Assembly (NCBI GenBank): GCA_016712315.1
Contig: JADJRG010000013.1
Span: 2,640,001 to 2,704,000, forward strand
DNA from: Nannocystis sp.
GTDB taxonomy: Bacteria; Myxococcota_A; Polyangia; Nannocystales; Nannocystaceae
Direction of reading: 5' to 3'
DNA: 64,000 nucleotides
Shown one piece after another: positions 9,801 through 16,617 of the stretch. Under the pieces are notes generated by a model, which saw nothing but the letters and a program-made list of their open reading frames with translations, was not told the origin of the DNA and did not search any database. How positions within the stretch are numbered: position 1 is the stretch's first letter; every line of letters begins with the position of its first letter. The position numbers and the translations under genes were made by a program.

Positions 9801-10200
9801 TCGGCGGGGGCGTGGGTGGCGGCGGTGGCTCGAGCTGGCGGCTCTGCTCCGCGAGCTGCACGCGGAGCTTGACGAGCTCGCTCGCGATCGCGGCGTCGTC
9901 GTCGAGATCGAGGCCGATGAAGGCGACGAGGTCGATGTCACTCCTTCCCTCCTCTGCTCGCGGGAGGTCGCCGGCGGCGAGGCGGCGCAGGTTGAGGAGC
10001 TCGCGCTGATGCGCGGCGATCTCCGCGCGCAGCCGGGAGCGCTGTTGGCTGAGCTGGTCGAGGTCGGCTGGGTCGAGCGGCTCAGCGTCGGTCGGGGGTG
10101 ACGCTGCCGCGCTCACCAAGGGCCGCGCCCCGAGGAGCGCGAGCAGCAGCGCGACGACGAGGGGCCACCTGGGTGGAGAGCCCCGGGAGAGGAGCAGCAT
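6859..10200 (-). CDS. large envelope protein: periplasmic coiled coil, membrane bundle and cytoplasmic P-loop ATPase
   Basis: 1113 residues. Order: signal peptide (1-32); charged coiled coil (about 40-110); a QPDQP tandem linker (about 157-180); long Ala/Glu/Arg coiled coil (about 180-460); five to seven membrane segments (about 480-720); and a cytoplasmic NTPase with Walker A GPAGVGKTT (near 800) and Walker B LVLIDD (near 877), then a helical lid and a C-terminal winged-helix-like segment. The coiled coil plus membrane bundle resembles the N-terminal half of MscK/MscM channels, but the channel core is replaced by the ATPase and is encoded by the next gene. The family is not one I can name; an ATP-dependent regulator of the MscS partner is inference. 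No strong RBS marks the start. Confidence 0.7.
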   Translation of the reverse strand: MLLLSRGSPPRWPLVVALLLALLGARPLVSAAASPPTDAEPLDPADLDQLSQQRSRLRAEIAAHQRELLNLRRLAAGDLPRAEEGRSDIDLVAFIGLDLDDDAAIASELVKLRVQLAEQSRQLEPPPPPTPPPTPTPDAADLALTPDDLETPAPATQPDQPQPDQPQPDQPQPDQPQPAAAAERPAHAAQQDEVAALTRQLAELDRSLIAARIAILTLTPAERRALVDAEAERTRLRRGALETQAAVRDAAAEARAAEAARQRALDAALAAQTAYQRHLAEQRALAEGVGRDLAQLRGHLAEERHAFERQRRTGDWPGADLIAQIDAVEPGSDAATALYDALVDALTISRDHLGVVLRRAEADPDVPRYRPDPAALRPPSGAPVAERADLIRRAAELEQLAEELAEESKALALDQLDAIFEHESRLYAARIALLDRLPPAKRRAVLGFDREGIAQLQRELDRLVLAVRWYRIQRTNAPNRLLTALSDPYALAGLAAQISWLLLLLLAAYMGQRRGRRDLRGIRSLLLRHTKHARAARIFQGVITVLDHLFGELLLLATVLIAGPLLAGAQQVAEVSLLYAILVDYAVYRLLLQIAHQSINALYLRRPGTVISARILASLRLIGRAALAILVFLTISERILGRGYLYRLVLGSAWLGALPIAAVIIRWWRAAIADAYLAYQAQGSVADAVRRTRDRWYGFFVATLALLILLVVASVRLVRRFILGFEQSRKALAFFFRRRLERAEAMHRGEEPSQAELPADLALALRVTPVDEPELLVDFFPGFRDINDHLAAWTAGDRLGAALVIGPAGVGKTTWLRAAGRCFGGEALPATLLRPSARLASEAALLDFIARGLDAPAAASHSRDALIAWLRAGPRRLVLIDDLQRLYLRGVDTRAAWSALSALIIGAGPRVFWICTISRLADEFLRWAARDAAPFRARVELSGWPEEQIAALLRRRTAAAGYTVRYDDLIVDRLEGVESHAQLISTEIEYARLIWDYADGSPAVALESWRSSLVLAEAKRVRVRLFRRPEEAKLEQLTQPQRFILASVVWHHSLTAEEATASLRFGLAACEEALERLRESGVLTKSGPRYRPSTTWLPAIGRFLRRNHLIEAL
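9665..9731. repeat. 15-bp tandem repeat encoding the QPDQP linker
   Basis: The unit ggctggggttggtcg is repeated four to five times with no variation. On the minus strand it encodes the PQPDQ/QPDQP linker of the large envelope protein. Perfect identity suggests recent expansion by slippage, so linker length may vary between strains. Confidence 0.9.
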
Positions 10201-10522
10201 CCGCGGCAGAGTGGCAAAAAAGCGACGAGCTGGCCAAATTCGGTCGATCTCGAGGCGTTCAGCGGCTCGTCGCGCTGCGGCTGCGCGAGACGCTGCGCCG
10301 CGAGGGCGGTCAAGCGGCTGTGAGCGCCGCGCGATCGGGTCCTGTGACGCGCTGGCGCCAAGAGCCGCGTTCCTGGCGGTCTCCGCGGTGAAACCGGCGG
10401 ATGGCTGCGGGGTCGGCGCGCCTCGCTTCGCCGCGGCGCCTGGAGGCTTGACGCGCTAAAGCGTCTCAGTTAGCTTCTCGCACCCCGCGCCGTAGTGCGC
10501 GGGTCTTGCGACAAATCAATCT
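10201..10522. other. intergenic region upstream of tRNA-Asn
   Basis: About 320 bp between the divergent envelope gene and tRNA-Asn. I see no coding sequence with family resemblance. The distal part holds a candidate tRNA promoter (10448-10476). The half next to the envelope gene should hold that gene's promoter, but no clear -35/-10 pair is visible. Confidence 0.5.
10448..10476 (+). promoter_or_regulatory. candidate sigma-70-type promoter for tRNA-Asn
   Basis: TTGACG (10448-10453), a 17-bp spacer and TAGCTT (10471-10476), about 45 bp before the tRNA. A GACGC/GCGTC inverted repeat overlaps the -35. The -35 is strong and the -10 weak. Confidence 0.45.
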
Positions 10523-10595
10523 TCCGGAGTAGCTCAGTCGGTAGAGCAGGCGGCTGTTAACCGCCGGGTCGGGGGTTCAAGTCCCTTCTCCGGAG
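10523..10595 (+). tRNA. trnN(gtt): tRNA-Asn (anticodon GTT)
   Basis: Cloverleaf with acceptor TCCGGAG/CTCCGGA, D-arm GCTCAGTCGGTAGAGC, anticodon loop CTGTTAA (GTT) and T-arm GGGTTCAAGTCCC. CCA is encoded at 10596-10598, unlike the two tRNA-Ser genes. A terminator hairpin follows, then island-like gene fragments, which makes its 3' end a likely integration target. Confidence 0.97.
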
Positions 10596-10605
10596 CCATT
10601 TAAAC

Positions 10606-10646
10606 AGCGGCCCCCAGGAGCGATCCTCGGGGCCGCTTCTTCTTCT
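10606..10646 (+). terminator. intrinsic terminator after tRNA-Asn
   Basis: GCGGCCCC (10607-10614) pairs with GGGGCCGC (10629-10636), with extra pairing AGGA/TCCT in the loop, followed by TTCTTCTTCT. It ends the tRNA transcript before the truncated nuclease gene. Confidence 0.8.
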
Positions 10647-10669
10647 CCCCGACAGTTCCGAGGTTTTGC

Positions 10670-11008
10670 GTGTTCGACGACCACTCCGCGCGCGTGGACA
10701 GTCGTTCCGCGCGCCAGGACCTCGGGCAGGTGCAGATGTACGTGAATTTCTTCGACCGCTTCCAGCGCGCGGAGCACGAGGCGAAGACCATCGGTATCGT
10801 CCTCTGCTCCGCGAAGAACGACGCGATGGCAAAGATCACCCTGCCCGAGAACAACGAGCAGATCCTCGCCGCTCGCTACCAGATATACCTGCCCACAGAG
10901 GAGGCGCTGCGCGCCGAGCTGGCCCGCGAGCGCGAGGCTGCGGAGCGCGCGCTACGGCTCGAGGCGAGCGTGAAAGACGACGACAAGGGCTCGGAGTCAT
11001 CGCGATGA
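10670..11008 (+). pseudogene. 5'-truncated DUF1016/YhcG-family nuclease (C-terminal tail only)
   Basis: 112 codons from a GTG. From about residue 17 the product matches the C-terminal part of DUF1016 (PDDEXK-type YhcG) proteins: DLGQVQMYVNFFDRF, TIGIVLCSAKND, ITLPENN and YQIYLPTEEALR. The N-terminal domain and most of the nuclease core are missing, and the first 16 residues are unlike the family. Intact members are usually about 330-380 aa. The truncation point lies just after the tRNA-Asn terminator, as expected for a recombination junction. The stop overlaps the next start by ATGA, so the original gene was probably translationally coupled to it. Confidence 0.75.
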
Positions 11009-12606
11009 GACGACGACCCACGCCGGACGAGCCCGCACGCAACGACGTCGACGCGGCGCTCGCCGCACTGTCCGCTGACGCTCTCCGCGAGGTCGTGTGC
11101 GAGATGTTGCTCGAGCTGGACGACAAGGCTCACAGCAGCGCAATCAACGCCCTGATCCAACGTGCGGCTCGCGCCGGCTCCGGGTGGGCGCCAGGGGCGC
11201 TCAGCGACGACGAGATCGCCGAGGCACTCGCCTTCGCGAAAGCGGCCTACCGAGTCGGGCACGCGGATCCCTCCGACGTGGACGAGTACCTTCGACGCGC
11301 GTCCGGCGCGTTCCTCCGGAAGGACTACTCCGCGGCCCACCGCATCTTCGGCGCGCTGCTGCGACCCATCGGCGACGGAGAGATCGACCTCGGGCAGCAC
11401 GAGATGGTCGACGAGGTGCTCGGCGCCGATACCACCGCGTGCGCAGCCCAGTATGTCGTCTCGACCTACATGCTCTCGCCTTCCGCAGAGCGCGCCGCCA
11501 CCGTCCGCTCAGCGATCGCGGAGGTGCAGGGGCTAGGTCACTTCTGGGAGCCCATCCAGGAGCTGGAGCGCGTAGCCGTGGAGCCGCTCCCCGGACTCAA
11601 GGACTTCCTGACCGGGTGGCGTGCGCTCATCGCGCAGAAGCCCTCCGGGAACCGCAATCGCGACTGGGACACGGACGAGGACCGATGGCTCCGTGAGGTC
11701 GTCCAACGCATAGACGGCTCCGAGGGGCTGGGGAACATCGCGCGGACAACGAAGCGCGCCGAGGATCTCCGTGCGTGGTGCAAGAGCCTGGTCGACGCCG
11801 GCGAGTGGAAGGCCGCACTTCCGGCGTTCGAAGAGGCCGCCGGGCTCGTGACGGACAAGGACCACGCGCGAGGCGAGCTGCTCGACGGCGCCGCGTTGGC
11901 GGCGCAGCACCTCGGGCGCAAGGACCTTTCGGCATGGCTCGAGCGTGCCTGGCGCGCGGGGCCGAGCATGCTGCGCCTTCGCCGCTGGCTCGGTTCGGCG
12001 GGCAGCAAGGCGACCTTGCGAAAGCGGGCATCGGAGGCGCTTCGCGCGTGCCCGAAGCAAGCGGCCCGGCAACGTGCGTTCCTCCACTTGCTTCAGGGCG
12101 AAATCGAACCCGCGGCGAAGCTCCTGGCGGCGGCGCCCGGTCTGGGTTGGTCCAATGGCGAGCATCCCGGGCATCTGCTGTTCCCGCTGTTCACGCGGCT
12201 GTTGGGCAGAAAGAAGCACGCGACTTCACCGCGCACGGAGCTGATGGGGCACCGAGGGATGGAGCTCGAGGAGCTCGAGGCGATGACGGCCGACGAGAAC
12301 GAGCCGCGTCTCGCCGCGCCCGAGGTCGATCAACTCCTGGAACTGGCACGCATTTCCAGCATCCCGAACGCCGAGACCCGGAGCGCCGTCATCGCGGCCA
12401 TGCGTAAGGCTGCGGAGAGTCGGCTGGCTGGAGTCACGGAGCAGAAGCGGCGCCGCCACTATGGCCACGCTGCCGAACTCGTCGGGGCTTGCGTCTCGTG
12501 TGACCCCTCGACAGAGACGGCTCGTTGGGTTGCTGCGCTGAGGGCCGAGCACAAGAGGTTTCCCGCGCTCCGCGCCGAGCTCGACCGAGCCCTGGGTGCA
12601 CTATGA
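11005..12606 (+). CDS. 533-residue helical-repeat protein of unknown function
   Basis: No family recognised. The sequence is almost entirely helical, with Ala/Leu/Glu/Arg-rich repeats that look TPR- or HEAT-like (for example ARGELLDGAALAAQHLG and KQAARQRAFLHLLQGEIEPA), no signal peptide and no membrane segment. The N-terminus (LSADALREVVCEMLLELDD) resembles the opening of bacterial helical-repeat proteins found in defence or accessory regions. The start ATG 11005 overlaps the preceding DUF1016 stop (ATGA), implying co-translation with that nuclease before it was truncated. C-ending codons are commoner than in neighbouring core genes, fitting acquisition by transfer. Confidence 0.65.
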   Translation: MRRRPTPDEPARNDVDAALAALSADALREVVCEMLLELDDKAHSSAINALIQRAARAGSGWAPGALSDDEIAEALAFAKAAYRVGHADPSDVDEYLRRASGAFLRKDYSAAHRIFGALLRPIGDGEIDLGQHEMVDEVLGADTTACAAQYVVSTYMLSPSAERAATVRSAIAEVQGLGHFWEPIQELERVAVEPLPGLKDFLTGWRALIAQKPSGNRNRDWDTDEDRWLREVVQRIDGSEGLGNIARTTKRAEDLRAWCKSLVDAGEWKAALPAFEEAAGLVTDKDHARGELLDGAALAAQHLGRKDLSAWLERAWRAGPSMLRLRRWLGSAGSKATLRKRASEALRACPKQAARQRAFLHLLQGEIEPAAKLLAAAPGLGWSNGEHPGHLLFPLFTRLLGRKKHATSPRTELMGHRGMELEELEAMTADENEPRLAAPEVDQLLELARISSIPNAETRSAVIAAMRKAAESRLAGVTEQKRRRHYGHAAELVGACVSCDPSTETARWVAALRAEHKRFPALRAELDRALGAL

Positions 12607-12624
12607 GCGCGAAGGAGTACCCGC

Positions 12625-12759
12625 CTATCCCCGCCAGCGGTAGAGCAGCGACTCATGGACGCCAAGCTCGTGCGCGAGGGGCTGCGCCTGCTGCCGCTGG
12701 GCGCCGGCAGGCACCTCTCCCGTCGTGTGGCGCTTGACGGCGTGGTGTCGAGCGTGGAA
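12625..12759 (-). pseudogene. transposase orfA remnant (helix-turn-helix end)
   Basis: On the minus strand about 44 codons end in LAHELGVHESLLYRWRG and stop. ELGVxxSLLYRWR is the recognition-helix signature of IS3/IS66-type OrfA proteins. Neither the rest of orfA nor orfB is present, and I see no inverted repeats. The fragment occupies the space between two island genes and explains why an apparent upstream extension of the next plus-strand gene is not real coding sequence. Confidence 0.5.
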
Positions 12760-12789
12760 TACGGGCCGAGCGTCAAGGAGACCCACGTG

Positions 12790-13701
12790 ATGCCCCAGAG
12801 CCCCGCAACAAGCCGCGTCGCCGACGACACCTTCGATAAAGGGATGGAGCGCTGGTGGGCCGGAGACCGACGCGGCGCGGTCTCGCTGTTCCGGCGCGCG
12901 CTCGTCCTCGATCCCAAGCACGGCCAGGCTCACAACCACCTGGGCATCGTCCGCTTGGAAGCGAGGCGGCTTCGGGAGGCCGAGCAGCACTTCCGTGCGG
13001 CGATCGAGGACGGGCAGCGTCACCTCGTGCGCGACGGCGCGGCGGTCCACTGGGGGGACATCGAGAACCGACCGTACCTGCGCGGCCTCGCGAACCTCGC
13101 GCTGGTGCTCGCCGAGCAGAAGAAGTGGGGCGAGGCGCTCGCGATCCACGAGCAGCTGCTGGCGCTCAACCCGAACGACAACCAGGGGATCCGCTACCTG
13201 ATCGGCCCGGAGTACCTGCGCGTCGGCGACAATGACAGCGCCATCGCGGTCTTCCAGCGGTGCCTGGACGAAGAGGTGGGCTGCGCCTTCGGGCTGGCGC
13301 TGGCGAAGCTCCGCGCGCACGGCCCCTCCGCAGAGATCGGCGATGCGCTGCTCACCGGCTTCGCGGCCAACCGCTACGTCGCGCCGATGCTGCTCGGGGA
13401 GCGCTGGGAGCGCCTCGACGGGTTCCACGGCACGAACATGGCCGAGCCCGAGTGGGCTGATGACGTGATCGTCGCGCAGGCCGACCTCTGGCAGGCGGTG
13501 CCGCGCGGCGCCGAGCAGCTGCGGTTCTGGTGGGCGGCGCCTCCGGTCGCGACGTGGCGACGGCAGCTCGACGAGATCATGGTAAGCCTCAAGGCGCGCG
13601 CGCCGCTGAGCGAGCGCTCGGTGTTGGTCGCCGAGTGGAACGTCCTGCGGTCCGAAGCTACGATCCGCGAACTCGCGCGGCTCGTCCGAACGGCCTCGTA
13701 A
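12790..13701 (+). CDS. tetratricopeptide-repeat (ST7-like) protein
   Basis: 303 residues. TPR units are visible: FDKGMERWWAGDRRGAVSLF, HGQAHNHLGIVRLEARR, LANLALVLAEQKKWGEALA and LLALNPNDNQGIRYL. The segment GDIENRPYLRGLANLALV followed by NPNDNQG resembles TPR proteins annotated as ST7-like. No catalytic domain or export signal. The start at ATG 12790 is fixed by AAGGAG at 12775-12780, nine bases upstream. The frame stays open further upstream, but there it runs antisense to a transposase remnant. Probably a scaffold for protein contacts; partner unknown. Confidence 0.75.
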   Translation: MPQSPATSRVADDTFDKGMERWWAGDRRGAVSLFRRALVLDPKHGQAHNHLGIVRLEARRLREAEQHFRAAIEDGQRHLVRDGAAVHWGDIENRPYLRGLANLALVLAEQKKWGEALAIHEQLLALNPNDNQGIRYLIGPEYLRVGDNDSAIAVFQRCLDEEVGCAFGLALAKLRAHGPSAEIGDALLTGFAANRYVAPMLLGERWERLDGFHGTNMAEPEWADDVIVAQADLWQAVPRGAEQLRFWWAAPPVATWRRQLDEIMVSLKARAPLSERSVLVAEWNVLRSEATIRELARLVRTAS

Positions 13702-13808
13702 GCGGGCCTCGTCGAGTCGAAGCGGCGATCAACGACGGCACATCGGCACAGTTCGTCGAGGTGCGGGTGACTCGTCAAGCGCCGAGCGTTTGCGCCCCCC
13801 CAAGGGGG

Positions 13809-13836
13809 TTGACACGCTCGATGGGGCCGCGATAAA
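13809..13836 (+). promoter_or_regulatory. ars operon promoter
   Basis: TTGACA (13809-13814, perfect -35), a 16-bp spacer and GATAAA (13831-13836) as -10. It lies about 35 bp before the arsR start and its -10 runs into the inverted repeat read as operator. Confidence 0.7.
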
Positions 13837-13861
13837 TCGGTATTCGTCGATTAACGATTTA
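13833..13861. promoter_or_regulatory. candidate ArsR operator
   Basis: Inverted repeat TAAATCG (13833-13839) / CGATTTA (13855-13861) with a 15-bp centre that contains a second nested dyad (TCGT...ACGA). It is AT-rich in a very GC-rich region, overlaps the -10 and ends 8 bp before arsR. ArsR/SmtB repressors bind such imperfect dyads; metalloid binding would release it. Confidence 0.65.
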
Positions 13862-13869
13862 GTGGCGCA

Positions 13870-14229
13870 GTGGCGGTACGCAGCGGCGATAAAGATGTTT
13901 GTGGGGCGGAGGGCTGCTGTCCGGCCGCGGGGCCGATGATGGGGCCTCCGCTGGAGGAGGCGGCGAGCGACGCGCTGCTGGCGAAGCTGGCGAAGGCGCT
14001 GGGGCACCCGGCGCGGGTGGCGATCATGCGGCTGCTGCTGCGGCGTGAGAGCTGCGTGTGCGGGGAGATCGTGGAGGAGCTGCCGCTGGCGCAGTCGACG
14101 GTGTCGCAGCACCTGCGGCAGCTCAAAGACGCAGGGCTGATCCGCGGCGAGGTCGAGGGGCCGCGGGTCTGCTACTGCGTGGAGCCGAGCGGGGTGGCGC
14201 TGCTGAAGGCGCTCATCGAAGGGCTGTGA
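13870..14229 (+). CDS. arsR: ArsR-family metalloid-responsive repressor
   Basis: 119 residues, GTG start. Winged helix with ALGHPARVAIMRLLL, metal-site helix ESCVCGEIVEEL (CVC near residue 61) and recognition helix STVSQHLRQLKDAGL. The CVC pair is the classical ELCVC As(III)/Sb(III) site of plasmid R773 ArsR. Extra cysteines occur at the N-terminus (C11, C16, C17 in CGAEGCC) and in VCYCVEP near the C-terminus, so the sensor may use a different or additional trigonal thiol site. It opens the ars operon, six bases before acr3, and should repress its own promoter through the dyad at 13833-13861. Confidence 0.93.
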   Translation: MAVRSGDKDVCGAEGCCPAAGPMMGPPLEEAASDALLAKLAKALGHPARVAIMRLLLRRESCVCGEIVEELPLAQSTVSQHLRQLKDAGLIRGEVEGPRVCYCVEPSGVALLKALIEGL

Positions 14230-14235
14230 GCGACG

Positions 14236-15258
14236 ATGGGAGCGTTTGAGCGTTATTTGTCGCTGTGGGTCGCGCTGGCGATCGCGGCGGGTGTGGGGCT
14301 CGGGCTGGTCGCACCTGCGGCGTTTGAGCTGGTGTCGCGGCTCGAGTGGGCGCGCGTGAACTTGGTGGTCGCGGCGCTGATCTGGCTGATGATCTATCCG
14401 ATGATGCTGAAGGTCGACCCGTCCTGCCTGAAGGACGTCGGCCGGCGGCCGCGCGGGCTGGCGCTGACGCTGGCGGTGAACTGGCTGATCAAGCCGTTCA
14501 CGATGGCGGGCCTGGGGGTGCTGTTCTTCGAGCACGTGTTCGCAGGGCTGGTGCCGGCCGAGGACGCGCAGCAGTACATCGCGGGCATGATCCTGCTGGG
14601 GGTCGCGCCTTGTACGGCGATGGTGTTCGTGTGGAGCGAGCTCACCCGCGGCGACGCGAACTACACGCTGGTGCAGGTGTCGGTGAACGACCTGATCATG
14701 GTGTTCGCGTTCGCGCCGCTGGCGGGGCTGCTGCTGGGGGTGACGTCGATCGAGGTGCCGTGGGCGACGCTGATCGCTTCGGTGGTGATCTTCGTGGTGG
14801 TGCCGCTGCTCGCGGGGCTCGCGACGCAGCGGGCGCTCTCGCGCGAGCGGCTGGCGGCGCTGGGGCGGCGGATGAAGCCGACGTCGATGATCGGGCTGCT
14901 GCTGACGGTGGTGCTGCTCTTCGGCCTGCAGGCGGAGACGATCGTGGCGCAGCCGCTGCGGGTGGGGCTGATCGCGGCGCCGTTGATCCTGCAAAGTTAT
15001 GGGATCTTCGGGATCGCGTACGGGCTGGCGCGGGCGCTGCGGCTGCCCTTCGAGGTGGCGGCGCCGGCGGCGATGATCGGCACGTCAAACTTCTTCGAGC
15101 TGGCGGTGGCGGTGGCGATCTCGCTGTTCGGGCTGGAGTCGGGGGCGGCGCTGGCGACGGTGGTGGGGGTGCTGATCGAGGTGCCGGTGATGCTGTCGCT
15201 GGTGGCCTTCGCGAACCGGACCAAGGGTTGGTTCCCGGCGGCGGCGGCGGCCGCGTAG
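14236..15258 (+). CDS. acr3: Acr3-family arsenite efflux permease
   Basis: 340 residues with about ten membrane segments. Family signatures: IWLMIYPMMLKVD, NWLIKPFTM, LLGVAPCTAMVFVWS (the conserved essential Cys) and IGTSNFFELAVA. It exports As(III) with a proton-coupled mechanism across the inner membrane. Position directly after arsR and before arsC is the usual operon order. Length and motifs are normal for Acr3, and no ArsA ATPase is present. Confidence 0.95.
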   Translation: MGAFERYLSLWVALAIAAGVGLGLVAPAAFELVSRLEWARVNLVVAALIWLMIYPMMLKVDPSCLKDVGRRPRGLALTLAVNWLIKPFTMAGLGVLFFEHVFAGLVPAEDAQQYIAGMILLGVAPCTAMVFVWSELTRGDANYTLVQVSVNDLIMVFAFAPLAGLLLGVTSIEVPWATLIASVVIFVVVPLLAGLATQRALSRERLAALGRRMKPTSMIGLLLTVVLLFGLQAETIVAQPLRVGLIAAPLILQSYGIFGIAYGLARALRLPFEVAAPAAMIGTSNFFELAVAVAISLFGLESGAALATVVGVLIEVPVMLSLVAFANRTKGWFPAAAAAA

Positions 15259-15267
15259 GAGAGGGCG

Positions 15268-15798
15268 ATGGCTGACGAAGTTACTGGCGAGGCGTCGTTG
15301 AAATTTAAGAGCGTGCTCTTCCTGTGCGTCGCGAATTCGGCGCGCTCGCAGATGGCCGAGGGGCTGGCGCGTGCGATCTTCGGCGACGAGGTGCGGGTGC
15401 AGTCGGCCGGCTCGGCGCCCTCACGGGTGAACCCGCTGGCGATCTCGGCGATGGCCGAGGTGGGGATCGACCTGCGCTCGCACAGATCGAAGTCGGTGGA
15501 GACGATCGATCCAGAGGGCGTGGACCTGGTGATCACGCTGTGCGCGGAGGAGGTGTGTCCGGTCTTCCTCTCGAGTCGGGCGCGGCGCCTGCACTGGCCG
15601 CTGCAAGATCCTGACCGGAAGGACGAGGCGCTGAGCGAGCAGGCGCGGATGGAGTTTTTTAGGGCGGCGCGTGAGCAGATACGGGCGCGCCTCGAGGTGC
15701 TCGCCGCGCTCCGCGACGCACCCACAGGGCCCGACCCGCAGGCGATGCCGGCCGACAAGGAGCCGGTGCTCCTGAGGACGTCAGAGGTGATGGAATGA
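15268..15798 (+). CDS. arsC: arsenate reductase, low-molecular-weight phosphatase type
   Basis: 176 residues. The P-loop CVANSARS (C-x5-R-S, about residue 19) follows VLFLC; SAGSAPSRVNPLAI and the DPDRKDEALS acid loop are typical. A second cysteine pair, LCAEEVC, corresponds to the redox cysteines that shuttle the As-thiol disulfide, though the spacing (four residues) is shorter than in the Staphylococcus enzyme. It reduces As(V) to As(III), the substrate of Acr3. The C-terminus is slightly extended. ATGA overlap with arsH. Confidence 0.93.
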   Translation: MADEVTGEASLKFKSVLFLCVANSARSQMAEGLARAIFGDEVRVQSAGSAPSRVNPLAISAMAEVGIDLRSHRSKSVETIDPEGVDLVITLCAEEVCPVFLSSRARRLHWPLQDPDRKDEALSEQARMEFFRAAREQIRARLEVLAALRDAPTGPDPQAMPADKEPVLLRTSEVME

Positions 15799-16538
15799 GC
15801 GCGACATTCAAAGACGAGGAGGCGGGGCCGCCGCGGCTGGCGCGGCCGGTGTTCGCGGCGGAGGCGACGGGGCTGCGGGTCGATCCGCCGAAGATCTTGA
15901 TGCTGTATGGGTCGCTGCGCGAGCGCAGCTATAGCCGGCTGCTGGCGGAGGAGGCGGGGCGGATCCTCGAGGAGGACCTGGGCTGCGAGGTGCGCTTCTT
16001 CCACCCGCATGCGCTGCCGATCAAGGGGCCAGGGCTGGACGACCACCCGGAGGTGCAGCGGCTGCGGGAGCTGTCGATGTGGTCGGAAGGACAGGTGTGG
16101 TCGTGCCCAGAGATGCACGGGGCGATCACGGGGGTCTTTAAGAATCAGATCGACTGGATCCCGCTGGCGGTGGGGGCGATGCGACCGACGCAGGGGCGGA
16201 CGCTGGCGGTGATGCAGGTGTGCGGGGGGTCGCAGTCGTTCAACGTGGTGAACACGCTGCGGCTGCTGGGGCGCTGGATGCGGATGTTGACGATCCCGAA
16301 CCAGTCGTCCGTGGCGAAGGCGTATGAGGAATTCCACGAGGACGGGCGGATGAAGGACTCGCCGTACCGCGACCGCGTGGTCGATGTGATGGAGGAGCTC
16401 TATAAATTCACGCTGCTGACGCGCGACCACCGGGACTTCTTGGTGGACCGGTACAGCGAGCGCAGAGAGGCGCTGACGAAGGCGGCGGCGCGGGACCCAG
16501 GGAACCCGAAGCATCGGATCGGCGCGCAGGGGCTGTGA
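15795..16538 (+). CDS. arsH: ArsH, NADPH-dependent FMN oxidoreductase
   Basis: 247 residues. Flavodoxin-like fold with the FMN phosphate loop YGSLRERSYSRLL (about residue 38), then EMHGAITGVFKNQIDWIP and QVCGGSQSFNVVN, all ArsH signatures. Known members oxidise trivalent organoarsenicals or act as azo/quinone reductases with NADPH. Its start overlaps arsC by ATGA, which implies translational coupling. Last intact gene of the ars operon; the next gene is IS-interrupted. Confidence 0.93.
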   Translation: MSATFKDEEAGPPRLARPVFAAEATGLRVDPPKILMLYGSLRERSYSRLLAEEAGRILEEDLGCEVRFFHPHALPIKGPGLDDHPEVQRLRELSMWSEGQVWSCPEMHGAITGVFKNQIDWIPLAVGAMRPTQGRTLAVMQVCGGSQSFNVVNTLRLLGRWMRMLTIPNQSSVAKAYEEFHEDGRMKDSPYRDRVVDVMEELYKFTLLTRDHRDFLVDRYSERREALTKAAARDPGNPKHRIGAQGL

Positions 16539-16617
16539 GGGGCCGCGGATCGCCAGGGTCGAGTCCGCGCGATCACGGGGTTTGACATCGAAGGGCGGGT
16601 CCGGGAGCCTCGGGCGC

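Noticed and set aside
12655..12789. N-terminal extension of the TPR protein
   Set aside because: It is antisense to a transposase remnant and the good RBS (AAGGAG) is just before ATG 12790.
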